Source: Clostridia bacterium | GTDB lineage: Bacteria; Bacillota; Clostridia; TANB77; CAG-508 | NCBI GenBank assembly: GCA_017533795.1 | Contig: JAFWIH010000023.1 | Span: 1-44,969 of the forward strand | DNA length: 44,969 bases | Direction of reading: 5' to 3' | Shown here: positions 1 to 7,753 of the stretch, piece after piece | Position numbering within the stretch: position 1 is the first letter of the stretch | Layout of the letters: the number at the start of each line of letters is the position of its first letter | Program-made: the position numbers and the translations under genes | The notes under the pieces: model-generated | What the model saw: only the letters and a program-made list of their open reading frames with translations | Databases searched by the model: none | Told to the model about the DNA's origin: nothing

Positions 1-215
1 AGAAATAGAAAAAAAACAAAAAAAATATACTTTAGAGGAAGCTACTGAACTTGGAAAACAAGAGCTAGAACAAGAATTAGAAAATGAGATTACTAACAAA
101 GAAAATATACTTCGGAAAAACAGCAAATGTTTATCAAAATGAAGAAAATGTAGAAGTATATGTAACATATGAAGTACTTGAATATATAGGGACAAATGAA
201 AAAATTGAATTATAG
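1..215 (+). CDS. yqfD: YqfD sporulation protein, C-terminal end, read through a +1 shift
   Basis: This is the last ~70 codons of a gene that enters from the left edge. The frame starting at base 2 reads through a Lys/Glu-rich segment (TLEEATELGKQELEQ) to CTT at 110-112. It then meets CGG and would end at TGA 140-142. Skipping C113 gives GGA AAA ACA..., ending YVTYEVLEYIGTNEKIEL and TAG at 213-215. The joined sequence matches the C-terminal region of YqfD family proteins as I know them, which end in a beta-rich segment with an E.I pattern. YqfD is a membrane-anchored, sporulation-associated protein usually next to phoH and ybeY, and ybeY follows here. The family call rests on a short fragment plus that context. 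The frame change is seen directly. Confidence 0.7.
110..116 (+). other. Putative +1 frameshift site CTT CGG A in yqfD
   Basis: Zero-frame codons are CTT (110-112) and CGG (113-115). The conserved reading continues at GGA (114-116), so one base, C113, is skipped. The zero frame stops nine codons after CGG. An uninterrupted CTT GGA (Leu-Gly) occurs earlier in the same fragment, so this hexamer is not always read with an extra C. I see no Shine-Dalgarno-like stimulator or clear downstream hairpin. Confidence 0.6.
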
Positions 216-229
216 GGGGACGTGTATAC

Positions 230-1429
230 ATGGAAGAAAAAAGTCTAAGAATTACTGGAGCAGATAAAAACTTTTTTAATAAAATAACAAAAACATTAAC
301 AAAAATACTAATTCCAACCCAGATTAGTCTTAATGGCATGAGAATAAGTGTTAAAAGAAATGCATTATTAAAAGCTTTTATAAATTTATCTAATTCTGAA
401 GAAACAGATAAATCTGCATTAGAAGAAAAATATGAAGCAGCATATACAGCATACCTAGAATCATTAGACAAATATGTTTTAGACTCAATATATAAAAAGG
501 TAAAAAATGATACCGCATCAGATTTTGAAAAAAATGCATTAGCAGATTATTATAATGTTACAAGATTAAAAGAAACAGAGTATACAGAGTATAAATATAG
601 AAAACAAAAGTACTTGTTAGAGTTAGATAATGACGGAATAAAAATATCTGGTAAAGAAAAAACAATTGAAAAATTCCAAGGATTTTATATTGCAAAAATG
701 GATCATTTATATAAAGCAATATTAAAAAATTATTCAATAAAAATTGCAGACAATACAAGTATATATGATTCAACAAAAGAATCAATATATAACGAAATGT
801 TTGAAACACTTGAAGAATACATTAATAATATTTTATCATTAAAAATTACAGATGATAAAGAGGAAAAATATAAAGATATAGAAACAGAATATGAAAAGTA
901 TCAGGCATATTCTGTTGGAAAGCTAGATACCAAGGACAACATAGAAAAAAGTATGCTACTAATAGGAATGAGTAGAAAACTATTTACCCATAGTATTCCT
1001 TTAGCTGTTGCAGAACAATGCTATAAAAAAATACTAAATGATTCAAGAATGCTAGTACAAGATACAAAAATAGCAACAAAAAGAGAAAAAGCATATTCTA
1101 TGTTGCTTAAAGTAATGGAAACATATTATACAAAATTATTAGCAACAAAGGTTTATTGGGAAAAACCACAAGAAAGAGAAGAATTTAAACAATTTTTAAA
1201 AAAGTATAATGAAATAGAAACTTTAAAAGAAACAGATTTTATTGAATACATAAAACAAAAGGAAGTATTGTTTATAAAAAAAGATATGCCAAAACTTCGT
1301 GAAGGAAAAACCGATTATAGTAAATTAATAAAATATTATAAAAGAAAACTAGTTGACTATAATGCAATGAAAGAAATACGAGCATTTAAATCAGAAGGAA
1401 AATACAAAAAAAGGATAGTGCATGCATAA
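230..1429 (+). CDS. Unknown 399-aa cytoplasmic protein between yqfD and ybeY
   Basis: I do not recognise this family. It has no signal peptide and no convincing membrane segment. It is rich in Lys, Glu, Tyr and Asn, with long heptad-like charged stretches (residues ~55-115 and ~190-230) that suggest mostly helical or coiled-coil structure. The ATG has an AGGGGG ribosome binding site at 214-219 that overlaps the yqfD stop. The 3' end overlaps the ybeY start by 8 bases, so the three genes are co-transcribed and probably translationally coupled. In many Firmicutes this slot holds phoH. No P-loop is visible, so this is not PhoH. Confidence 0.8.
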   Translation: MEEKSLRITGADKNFFNKITKTLTKILIPTQISLNGMRISVKRNALLKAFINLSNSEETDKSALEEKYEAAYTAYLESLDKYVLDSIYKKVKNDTASDFEKNALADYYNVTRLKETEYTEYKYRKQKYLLELDNDGIKISGKEKTIEKFQGFYIAKMDHLYKAILKNYSIKIADNTSIYDSTKESIYNEMFETLEEYINNILSLKITDDKEEKYKDIETEYEKYQAYSVGKLDTKDNIEKSMLLIGMSRKLFTHSIPLAVAEQCYKKILNDSRMLVQDTKIATKREKAYSMLLKVMETYYTKLLATKVYWEKPQEREEFKQFLKKYNEIETLKETDFIEYIKQKEVLFIKKDMPKLREGKTDYSKLIKYYKRKLVDYNAMKEIRAFKSEGKYKKRIVHA

Positions 1430-1904
1430 AATGTTTAATATAGAGTATTTAGATGTAGAAAAGAATCAAAAATATGAAGAGATCATAAAAAAAACAGTAA
1501 GTAAATGTTTTGAAGAGGAGAATTTAATAGGGTCAAAGTTATACATAAGTATAACTTTGACAACTCCGGAAAGAATCAGGGAGATTAACAAGGAATATAG
1601 AAATATAGATAAAGCTACGGATGTATTGTCTTTTCCAATGTTTGAAAAAGAAGAAATTGATTTAAAAATAAAGAATAATGATTTTATCCATGAAGATGTT
1701 TTAGGAGATATTGTAATCTCTCTTGAACAGGTTGAAAAACAAGCAATAGATTATGGACATTCGTTCGAAAGAGAGTTTGCATATATGATAGTTCATGGAT
1801 TTTATCATTTAATGGGATATGATCATATAAAAGAAGAAGACAAGCTAAAAATGAGACCTAAAGAAGAAAAAATACTTTCATTATTAAATATAACAAGAGA
1901 TTAA
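1422..1904 (+). CDS. ybeY: Endoribonuclease YbeY (rRNA maturation factor)
   Basis: The 160-aa product carries the YbeY zinc site HGFYHLMGYDH near residues 125-135 and the conserved TDVLSFPM strand near residue 66. The family is a metal-dependent single-strand endoribonuclease involved in 16S rRNA 3' end maturation and 70S quality control. Its length is normal. The ATG at 1422 has an AAAGGA site ~7 bases upstream and overlaps the preceding gene. A second in-frame ATG at 1431 is possible. The neighbourhood (yqfD upstream, era downstream) is the usual one, although the DUF3048 gene is inserted between ybeY and era. Confidence 0.95.
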   Translation: MHKMFNIEYLDVEKNQKYEEIIKKTVSKCFEEENLIGSKLYISITLTTPERIREINKEYRNIDKATDVLSFPMFEKEEIDLKIKNNDFIHEDVLGDIVISLEQVEKQAIDYGHSFEREFAYMIVHGFYHLMGYDHIKEEDKLKMRPKEEKILSLLNITRD

Positions 1905-1924
1905 GTTTGAGAGGAAAAAGAATT

Positions 1925-3043
1925 ATGGCAAAAGGCAAAAGAGTAAAAGAAGGTAGTAATAGTAAAAAGGGACTAAAGATTTTTATTGCGGTATTACTTA
2001 TCATTATTATAGGAGCAGGAGGAGTACTTGGATATAAATATTATCAGGATAAAACAAAAACAGTTGATGTTGAAATTGTTGCAGATGTAGAAGATAAAGA
2101 GGAACCTGTAATAGAAGCGGAAATAAAGCAGGTACAAATATATAAAGGAACAGACAGACCAATTGCTGTAATGATAGACAACCATAATGGAGCATGGCCA
2201 CAAGCAGGACTAAATGATGCATATATTGTATATGAAATAATTGTTGAAGGCGGAGAAACAAGATTAATGCCAGTATTTAAGGGCGTGGATCTTGACAAAA
2301 TTGGACCAATTAGAAGCTCTAGACATTACTTTTTAGATTATTCTCTTGAAAATGATGCAATTTATGTTCATTTTGGGTGGAGCCCACAAGCTGAAAAAGA
2401 TATTAGTAAATTAAAAGTAAATAACATAAATGGTATAACGGAAAGTAGTACTGGATTTTGGAGAGTTAAAGATAAAAAAGCACCACATAATGCAGTAACA
2501 AGTACTAGTAAGATACTAGAAATGGCAAATAACAAAAAATATAAAACTACATCAAGCGAAAAAAGTGTATTAAACTATGTAGCAGATGAATTTACTTTAG
2601 CTGAAAAGTATGAAGCAAAAACAGAAACAGAAACAAATAGTATAGAACAAGCAAATAAAATAACTATTCCACACTCAAAATTACATACAGTAGTATATGA
2701 ATATAATCCGGAAACAAAGCGATACGCTAGATATGCAAGAAAAAAAGCACAAATAGATTGGGACACAAAAGAAGCAGTTACAACTAAAAACATTATTATA
2801 GAATTTATAAATAATACAGACCTAAAAGATGGAGAAAATAAAGGAAGACAAGACTTACATAACATAGGAACTTTTGACGGATATTATATTACAAACGGCG
2901 AAGCTATAAAAATAAAGTGTACTAAATCTGCTAGAAGTGAAAAAACAGTATATACAGATTTATCAGGTAAAGAAATAGAAGTAAATGATGGTAATACATG
3001 GGTAAATATATGCCCAAAAGATGCAACGGTTACAATTGAATAA
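1925..3043 (+). CDS. DUF3048 family (YerB-like) membrane-anchored protein
   Basis: This is a ~372-aa protein with a lysine-rich N-terminus, one membrane segment (about residues 18-36, IFIAVLLIIIIGAGGVLGY) and a large extracytoplasmic part. DUF3048 hallmarks are visible: RPIAVMIDNHNGAWPQAGL early, YEIIVEGGETRLMPVF, then KIGPIRSSRHYF. The family (Bacillus YerB) is surface-exposed and poorly understood. There is no lipobox cysteine, so anchoring should be by the transmembrane helix. The ATG at 1925 is preferred over the in-frame TTG at 1907 because GAGAGGA lies at a proper distance and the basic N-terminus then begins the protein. A REP-like hairpin follows the stop. Confidence 0.88.
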   Translation: MAKGKRVKEGSNSKKGLKIFIAVLLIIIIGAGGVLGYKYYQDKTKTVDVEIVADVEDKEEPVIEAEIKQVQIYKGTDRPIAVMIDNHNGAWPQAGLNDAYIVYEIIVEGGETRLMPVFKGVDLDKIGPIRSSRHYFLDYSLENDAIYVHFGWSPQAEKDISKLKVNNINGITESSTGFWRVKDKKAPHNAVTSTSKILEMANNKKYKTTSSEKSVLNYVADEFTLAEKYEAKTETETNSIEQANKITIPHSKLHTVVYEYNPETKRYARYARKKAQIDWDTKEAVTTKNIIIEFINNTDLKDGENKGRQDLHNIGTFDGYYITNGEAIKIKCTKSARSEKTVYTDLSGKEIEVNDGNTWVNICPKDATVTIE

Positions 3044-3046
3044 TCT

Positions 3047-3135
3047 GCATTTGTCATTTGGTCATTTGGGACGGAGGATTTTGACTGTTTTTCTGTCAAA
3101 AAACTTCGTCCCCGATGGCACCGATGGCAAATTTT
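3047..3135. repeat. Imperfect REP-like hairpin with GGGACGG core
   Basis: The core arms are 3068-3085 (GGGACGGAGGATTTTGAC) and 3095-3112 (GTCAAAAAACTTCGTCCC), 14 of 18 positions complementary, around a 9-base loop. The inverted similarity continues outward: a tandem GTCATTTG repeat (3053-3068) on the left faces a tandem CGATGGCA repeat (3113-3128) on the right. The core resembles the perfect hairpin at 34312-34378. It lies between the DUF3048 gene and era and may also attenuate transcription. Confidence 0.65.
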
Positions 3136-3151
3136 ATTACAAGGAGGAATA

Positions 3152-4054
3152 ATGGAAGAATTTAAATCTGGATTTGTAGCAATTATAGGAAGAACGAATG
3201 TTGGAAAATCAACACTTATAAACATGTTAGTTGGAGAAAAAATTGCTGCAATGGCAAACAAGGTACAAACCACAAGAACTGCAATTAAGGGTATTGTAAA
3301 TAGAGAAAATTCTCAAATTATATTTATTGATACACCTGGAATTCATAAACCTAAAACAAAATTAAATAATACAATGATTGAAACATCATTTTCGAGTATA
3401 CCTGATGCTGATGTTATACTATTTTTAATTGAAGCAGATAGCAAAGAAATAGGCAGAGGAGATAGTAAAATACTTGAAAAGATAAAAGAAGCAAATAAAA
3501 AAACGATTTTAATAATTAATAAAATTGACTTAGTTGAAAAGGAAAGCTTATTAGACTTAATAAATTTGTATTCAAAAGAATATAATTTTGAAGCTATAAT
3601 ACCTATTTCAGCTAATGATGCAAAATATAAAGAAGCAATATTGAAAGAGATAGAAAAGAACCTAAAAGCTGGGCCTGCATATTATGATAAAGAAGAATAT
3701 ACAGACCAGACACTAAGACAACTAGCTGAAGAAACTATTAGAGAAAAAACCTTAATGCTATTAGACCAAGAAGTACCACATGGTATATATATAGAAGTTG
3801 AAAAAATGAAACTAAGAAAGAATAAACAAAAAGAAGAAATATATGACATAGAAGCAACAATATATTGTTTAAGAAATTCACATAAAGGAATAATAATAGG
3901 AAAAAATGGGACAATGCTTAAACGAATTGGAAAACTATCTAGAATAGATATGGAAAAGAACTTTGGAACAAAAGTAAACCTAAAAACATGGGTAAAAGTT
4001 AAAGAAGACTGGCAAAATCAGGACTCAATTGTGAATAAATTTAAACAAAATTAA
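3152..4054 (+). CDS. era: GTPase Era
   Basis: The 300-aa protein has the GTPase motifs G1 GRTNVGKST (residues ~12-20), G3 DTPGIH (~62) and G4 NKID (~125). A C-terminal KH domain contains GIIIGKNGTMLKRIG (~247-261). Era binds the 3' end of 16S rRNA and acts as a checkpoint in 30S assembly. Length and domain order are normal. AAGGAGG stands 6 bases before the ATG. The neighbours ybeY, yqzL and recO are the usual Firmicutes company. No CGG trinucleotide was found in the gene. Confidence 0.98.
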   Translation: MEEFKSGFVAIIGRTNVGKSTLINMLVGEKIAAMANKVQTTRTAIKGIVNRENSQIIFIDTPGIHKPKTKLNNTMIETSFSSIPDADVILFLIEADSKEIGRGDSKILEKIKEANKKTILIINKIDLVEKESLLDLINLYSKEYNFEAIIPISANDAKYKEAILKEIEKNLKAGPAYYDKEEYTDQTLRQLAEETIREKTLMLLDQEVPHGIYIEVEKMKLRKNKQKEEIYDIEATIYCLRNSHKGIIIGKNGTMLKRIGKLSRIDMEKNFGTKVNLKTWVKVKEDWQNQDSIVNKFKQN

Positions 4055-4203
4055 AAAAATATAAGAAGGGTATCAAATTCTACAAATTTAGCATTTTAAA
4101 TGTTATATTATTATTGTAAAAAGAATGATTTTAAGATGCATAATTAAAAAAATATTGCAAAAGATAAATTTAAGGGTAAACTTAAAATTAAGGAGATGGG
4201 CAT

Positions 4204-4353
4204 ATGATTAAAAAAATTGCATGGAATACCTTTAAACAAACAGGAAACATAGATACCTATTTAGAATTAAAACAAATACAAAATTTAGAACAAAAATTAC
4301 AAAAGGTGGAACCAGATGGGAACAATAAAAACAAAGGGGATAATAATAGCTGA
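4204..4353 (+). CDS. yqzL: YqzL-like small protein (49 aa)
   Basis: This small ORF begins MIKKIAWNTFKQTGNIDTYL. The W..F..TGNIDTYL pattern is the signature of the short YqzL family, which lies between era and recO in many Firmicutes. It is somewhat longer than the usual ~47 aa, with a Lys/Asn-rich tail. AAGGAGATGGG at 4190-4200 is its ribosome binding site. The stop is TGA at 4351-4353, so the 3' end overlaps recO by 38 bases in another frame. The function of the family is not established to my knowledge. Confidence 0.88.
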   Translation: MIKKIAWNTFKQTGNIDTYLELKQIQNLEQKLQKVEPDGNNKNKGDNNS

Positions 4354-5044
4354 GAACAATGTAGGAGATTTTGATAAAATGCTAACAATGTTAACTCCAG
4401 GCTTTGGAAAAATCTCATGCATAGCTAAAGGAGCACGAAGACAAAAAAGTGCTCTTTTGGCTGGCTCACAATTGTTTTGCTTTGGAGAATACATGATGTA
4501 TAAAGGTTCAAATACATATAATATAAATTCATGTGAAACTATAGAAATTTTTTATAATATTAGAACAGACCTAGACAAATTAAAATATGCAATGCATATT
4601 ACAAAAATTATTCAAGATGTTACTACAGAAAATCAAAATAGCTATAAAATTTTACAAGTGTATTTAAATACTTTATATACCATTTCAGAGACAGATAAAA
4701 ATTTAGATTTAACTCTATGTGTTTTTAAATTAAAACTAATGTGTTATCTAGGTTTTGAGCCTCAAATAAAAAGTTGTACAAACTGTGGAGAAACAGAGAA
4801 CATTACAAGTTTTAGCATGAAAGATAGCGGATTTAAATGTGCTACATGCAGTAAACTTGATAAAAGCTGTATACAAATAACAGAGAGTACACAAAATGCT
4901 ATAAAATATATTACTATGGCACCACCTAAAAAATTGTTTTCATTTAACCTAAAAGATGAAAGTTTGGAAGAGTTAAAAATTATTACACAATTGTATTTGA
5001 ATGAAAAACTAGAAAAAGAATACAAGTTAGAGGACTTATTTTAG
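4316..5044 (+). CDS. recO: DNA repair protein RecO
   Basis: The 242-aa protein opens with an OB-fold (MGTIKTKGIIIAENNVGDFD) followed by the helical RecO domain. A zinc-finger-like Cys pair set (CTNCGE... CATC, residues ~158-180) lies near the C-terminus, as in Firmicutes RecO. RecO loads RecA on SSB-coated DNA together with RecR. The start sits inside the 3' end of yqzL with AAAGGTGG just upstream, which implies coupled translation. Length is normal. Confidence 0.95.
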   Translation: MGTIKTKGIIIAENNVGDFDKMLTMLTPGFGKISCIAKGARRQKSALLAGSQLFCFGEYMMYKGSNTYNINSCETIEIFYNIRTDLDKLKYAMHITKIIQDVTTENQNSYKILQVYLNTLYTISETDKNLDLTLCVFKLKLMCYLGFEPQIKSCTNCGETENITSFSMKDSGFKCATCSKLDKSCIQITESTQNAIKYITMAPPKKLFSFNLKDESLEELKIITQLYLNEKLEKEYKLEDLF

Positions 5045-5049
5045 AATAC

Positions 5050-5078
5050 TTGCAAAAAAACTCAACAACATATATAAT
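5050..5078 (+). promoter_or_regulatory. Sigma-A-type promoter for hpf
   Basis: TTGCAA (5050-5055), a 17-base spacer and a perfect TATAAT (5073-5078) lie 36 bases before the hpf start, so hpf can be transcribed apart from the era-recO run. Confidence 0.65.
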
Positions 5079-5113
5079 AAGGGTACAAAACAAAAAGAGA
5101 AAGGATGATTTTT

Positions 5114-5641
5114 ATGGAAATTAAAATAGTAGGAAAAGAAATAACAGTTACAGAAGCTTTGAGAGACTATGTTGAAAAGAAACTAGAGAGAGTTGAAAAA
5201 TACTTTGATGATGCTACTGCAGATGTTACTTTAAAAGCAAACAAAAATGAACAAACAGCAGAAATATTTGTAAAAGCAAATGGATATACATATATGGCAG
5301 CTGCGGAAGATAAAGATTTATATGCTTCTATAGATAGAGATATGGACATTTTAGAAGGACAAATTAGAAAAGAAAAAACAAAAAGAGAAAAAGCCCAAAG
5401 AGATGGTTCATTAAGAACTATGGAAGCTAACTTAGACACAGCTCAAGAAATAAATAATGAAATAATCAAAACATCTTATTACGAAATAAAACCAATAACT
5501 CCAGAAGATGCAGTTTTAGAACTACAAGCAAGACCAACACATAGTTTTTTAACATTTATAAATGTAGAAACAGGAAAAGCAAATGTTATTTATACATTAA
5601 AAGATGGCAAAAACTATGGTCTTATTGAACCTGAAGCATAG
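5114..5641 (+). CDS. hpf: Long-form ribosome hibernation promoting factor
   Basis: The 175-aa protein has an N-terminal S30AE domain (MEIKIVGKEITVTEALRDYV..., residues 1-~100). A linker leads to the C-terminal dimerisation domain (YYEIKPITPEDAVLEL through GLIEPEA), as in long HPF. Long HPF pairs two 70S ribosomes into a 100S dimer in stationary phase. The second ATG (5114) is chosen because AAGGA ends 8 bases upstream and because homologs begin at this Met; the in-frame ATG at 5105 overlaps that site. A separate promoter lies at 5050-5078. Confidence 0.95.
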   Translation: MEIKIVGKEITVTEALRDYVEKKLERVEKYFDDATADVTLKANKNEQTAEIFVKANGYTYMAAAEDKDLYASIDRDMDILEGQIRKEKTKREKAQRDGSLRTMEANLDTAQEINNEIIKTSYYEIKPITPEDAVLELQARPTHSFLTFINVETGKANVIYTLKDGKNYGLIEPEA

Positions 5642-5659
5642 TATTTGAGGAGTAAAAAA

Positions 5660-6226
5660 ATGAAGAAGCAAAAATTACATCAAATAGGAACAACAGCTGA
5701 TGGAGTTCCAGTATTTGAAAAAAAAATAAATCATGCTTCAACACATAATCATTCTAGAAATATTACCTCAGAAGCAATTTCAAAAATTACATTAAATGAA
5801 GATGAAGAATGGCAAACTCATGTAGTTGAATTTGATCGTAATATTGGATATTCTAACTGTGTAAAAGTTTCAGAGCAAGACGAAATTGTTTATGCAGTTA
5901 GAAAATATAGAGACCATCCAAGTAGGATGGTTAAAGGATATACCCCTCAACCATGTAATTCTTTAATTGTGATATTAAAAAAATCACCGAATACCAAGGG
6001 AGTTATCCTTGTAACAGCTTTTGTTGGAGAAAAGGATAGTGCTCTAAATACACCATGGGGAGGACATTTGAAAAAAGGAACAGATGAGTACAAAGCATCC
6101 GTGAATTTTTGGAAAAATCATGCATTAATATTTGAAGGAGAAGACATAAAAAGAGTTTTAAATGATGAGGAAGCACAAGAGTTAAATAAAACATATTTTG
6201 AAAATACAGAAGAACTCGAAAGATAA
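5660..6226 (+). CDS. Unknown 188-aa protein downstream of hpf
   Basis: I do not recognise a named family with confidence. The protein is soluble, with no signal peptide. A short N-terminal part (KKQKLHQIGTTADGVPVFEK) precedes a compact globular part. Notable conserved-looking elements are EIVYAVRKYRDHPSRMV, then a beta-rich VILVTAFVGEKDSALNTPWGG, and a closing FWKNHALIFEG. These features are reminiscent of small RNase-like toxin or enzyme domains, but this is only an impression. The ATG at 5660 has GAGGAG 9 bases upstream. It follows hpf by 18 bases and is probably co-transcribed. A terminator follows. Confidence 0.8.
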   Translation: MKKQKLHQIGTTADGVPVFEKKINHASTHNHSRNITSEAISKITLNEDEEWQTHVVEFDRNIGYSNCVKVSEQDEIVYAVRKYRDHPSRMVKGYTPQPCNSLIVILKKSPNTKGVILVTAFVGEKDSALNTPWGGHLKKGTDEYKASVNFWKNHALIFEGEDIKRVLNDEEAQELNKTYFENTEELER

Positions 6227-6242
6227 TTGAAGCGATTATTAA

Positions 6243-6270
6243 AAAGGCAGGAAATCAAATCCTGCCTTTA
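6243..6270. terminator. Hairpin terminator between convergent genes
   Basis: The stem AAAGGCAGGA / TCCTGCCTTT has a loop of about 7 bases. The A-rich left side and T-rich right side suit use from both directions, for the 5660 gene (plus) and the SASP gene (minus). Confidence 0.8.
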
Positions 6271-6328
6271 TTATGTATAAAAGCAAAACTTAACTTCCTG
6301 TCTTTTTAATAGTTAATATATGCTATAA

Positions 6329-6529
6329 TTATTTCATTTGAGATTCAGCTTGTTGGATAAGTTTTCTTACCATATTACCACCGATTCTACCAGCGTCTTT
6401 AGCTGATATATCTCCATTATATCCGTCTTTTAAATTAACACCTACTTCGCTAGCTACTTCATATTTAAATTTTTCTAAAGCACCCATAGCTTCTGGAACT
6501 AATTTTCTATTACTGTTTGAGTTTGCCAT
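6329..6529 (-). CDS. Alpha/beta-type small acid-soluble spore protein
   Basis: The 66-aa protein shows the SASP signatures: KFEVA-like KFKYEVASEVGV with the GPR protease cleavage context, and GYNGDISAKDAGRIGGNMVRKLI near the C-terminus. These proteins coat DNA in dormant spores, protect it from UV and heat, and serve as an amino-acid store during germination. The start is the Met at 6527-6529, with AGGAGGTG (complement of 6539-6546) as ribosome binding site. An in-frame upstream Met at 6557-6559 is not supported. It is a single gene oriented against its neighbours. A sigma-G promoter is expected upstream but I could not place one convincingly. Confidence 0.96.
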   Translation of the reverse strand: MANSNSNRKLVPEAMGALEKFKYEVASEVGVNLKDGYNGDISAKDAGRIGGNMVRKLIQQAESQMK

Positions 6530-6704
6530 TGTTTTTTCACCTCCTGCTATATATAACATTTATAGAAAAAACTATTGCTTTTTCTAAGTATATCATGTGT
6601 AGTTTTGCAAAAAATAAACAAGAAATTTTTGGGAAAAAGCAAAAATATTACAAAAATATTACAATTTTTTTAAGTTTAAATTACAATAAATAATTCTATT
6701 GCAT

Positions 6705-6732
6705 TTGATAATAATTTAAGCTAAAATAAAAT
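6705..6732 (+). promoter_or_regulatory. Candidate promoter of the Tad-like locus
   Basis: TTGATA (6705-6710), a 16-base spacer and TAAAAT (6727-6732) lie about 55 bases before the first gene of the 6787-18301 locus. The surrounding sequence is very AT-rich, so chance matches are likely. Confidence 0.4.
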
Positions 6733-6786
6733 AGATGATATTTTGTAGAAAAAACAAAAAAATATATATTAAGGGAGGAATTTGTA

Positions 6787-7728
6787 ATGGCAACAAATCC
6801 AATGCAAAGAAGATCAAGAAATTCATTTTTACTAGGAATGTTAATAACAACACTAGTATTAGGAGCTATAATAGCGGGGTTAGTGTTTATGATGATGCAA
6901 ATGCAAAACACACAACAAGAATTACAAGCTGCTACAGTATATGTTTTAAATAAAGATGTACAATCAGGCGGCAATATAACAACAGGAGATTTAACAGCTG
7001 TGAAAGTTTCAAGGAGTGTTGCACCATCAAATGCAGCATCAATGACAACTATTACAGAAGCAGAAAGCAAAAACAATAATGAAGAAGAAACAAACAGTAG
7101 CGTAGTGGCAAAAATTAATATATCTAGAGGAACAATACTTACTACTGATATGCTGGGATTAGCTGATTCACAAGGAAATGATGTTAGAAAACAACAATAC
7201 AATACGATTGTTTTGCCAATGGATTTAATAACAGGCGATTTTGTTGATATAAGATTATTATTGCCATCTGGACAAGATTTTATAGTTGTATCTAAGAAAA
7301 AAGTGGAAATTCCACAAATTGCTGGAGTTGATTCTACAGATACAATTAGTATAGAACTTTCTGAAGATGAAATCTTATCTATGTCAAATGCTATAGTTGA
7401 AGCATATATGATAAATGGTTCAAAACTTTATGCTGCAAAATATATTGATGCAGGAAATCAAGAAGCCGCAACTCCAACATATCCAGTAAATGGAGAAGTT
7501 GCTAGATTAATAGAAAATGATTCTAATATAGTTAACACAGCGCTTAATGCACTAAGAGCTAGATACAACAGAGATATTAGAGAAAATTATATAAATTCTA
7601 CAATTGCTGGACAAGAAGGTGCAACAGAAAATGAACAAACAAAAATGGAAGAAAGCATAACAAATTCTCAAACTTCTAGAGAACAATATTTACAATCATT
7701 AAGTGGGGCAGCAACTGTAGAAGAATAA
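6787..7728 (+). CDS. CpaB/RcpC-like SAF-domain pilus assembly protein
   Basis: The 313-aa protein has a basic N-terminus (MATNPMQRRSRN), one membrane helix (residues ~14-37) and an extracytoplasmic part. A SAF-like region (AATVYVLNKDVQSGGNITTGDL, ~48-70) is followed by RGTILTTDML and then GDFVDIRLLLPSG (~154-166), the arrangement of CpaB/RcpC. CpaB proteins are periplasmic or cell-wall-side parts of Tad pilus machines. The C-terminus is Gln/Glu-rich and disordered. AAGGGAGG precedes the ATG. It is the first gene of the locus and is followed by ParA-like and TadA-like genes, which supports the call. Confidence 0.75.
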   Translation: MATNPMQRRSRNSFLLGMLITTLVLGAIIAGLVFMMMQMQNTQQELQAATVYVLNKDVQSGGNITTGDLTAVKVSRSVAPSNAASMTTITEAESKNNNEEETNSSVVAKINISRGTILTTDMLGLADSQGNDVRKQQYNTIVLPMDLITGDFVDIRLLLPSGQDFIVVSKKKVEIPQIAGVDSTDTISIELSEDEILSMSNAIVEAYMINGSKLYAAKYIDAGNQEAATPTYPVNGEVARLIENDSNIVNTALNALRARYNRDIRENYINSTIAGQEGATENEQTKMEESITNSQTSREQYLQSLSGAATVEE

Positions 7729-7753
7729 CAACATATAGGAGGAATATACACAT

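Noticed and set aside
113..140. prfB-like stimulatory Shine-Dalgarno before the shift sites
   Set aside because: None of the three sites has an AGGGGG-type element at the right distance; the only shared element is Leu codon plus CGG A.
2007..2298. Overlapping minus-strand ORFs within the DUF3048 gene
   Set aside because: They are antisense shadows with Leu/Phe/Tyr-rich composition and no ribosome binding site; the plus strand has a recognised family.
4055..4203. Possible small gene or RNA between era and yqzL
   Set aside because: The stretch is AT-rich with no supported ORF or clear hairpin; I see nothing firm in it.
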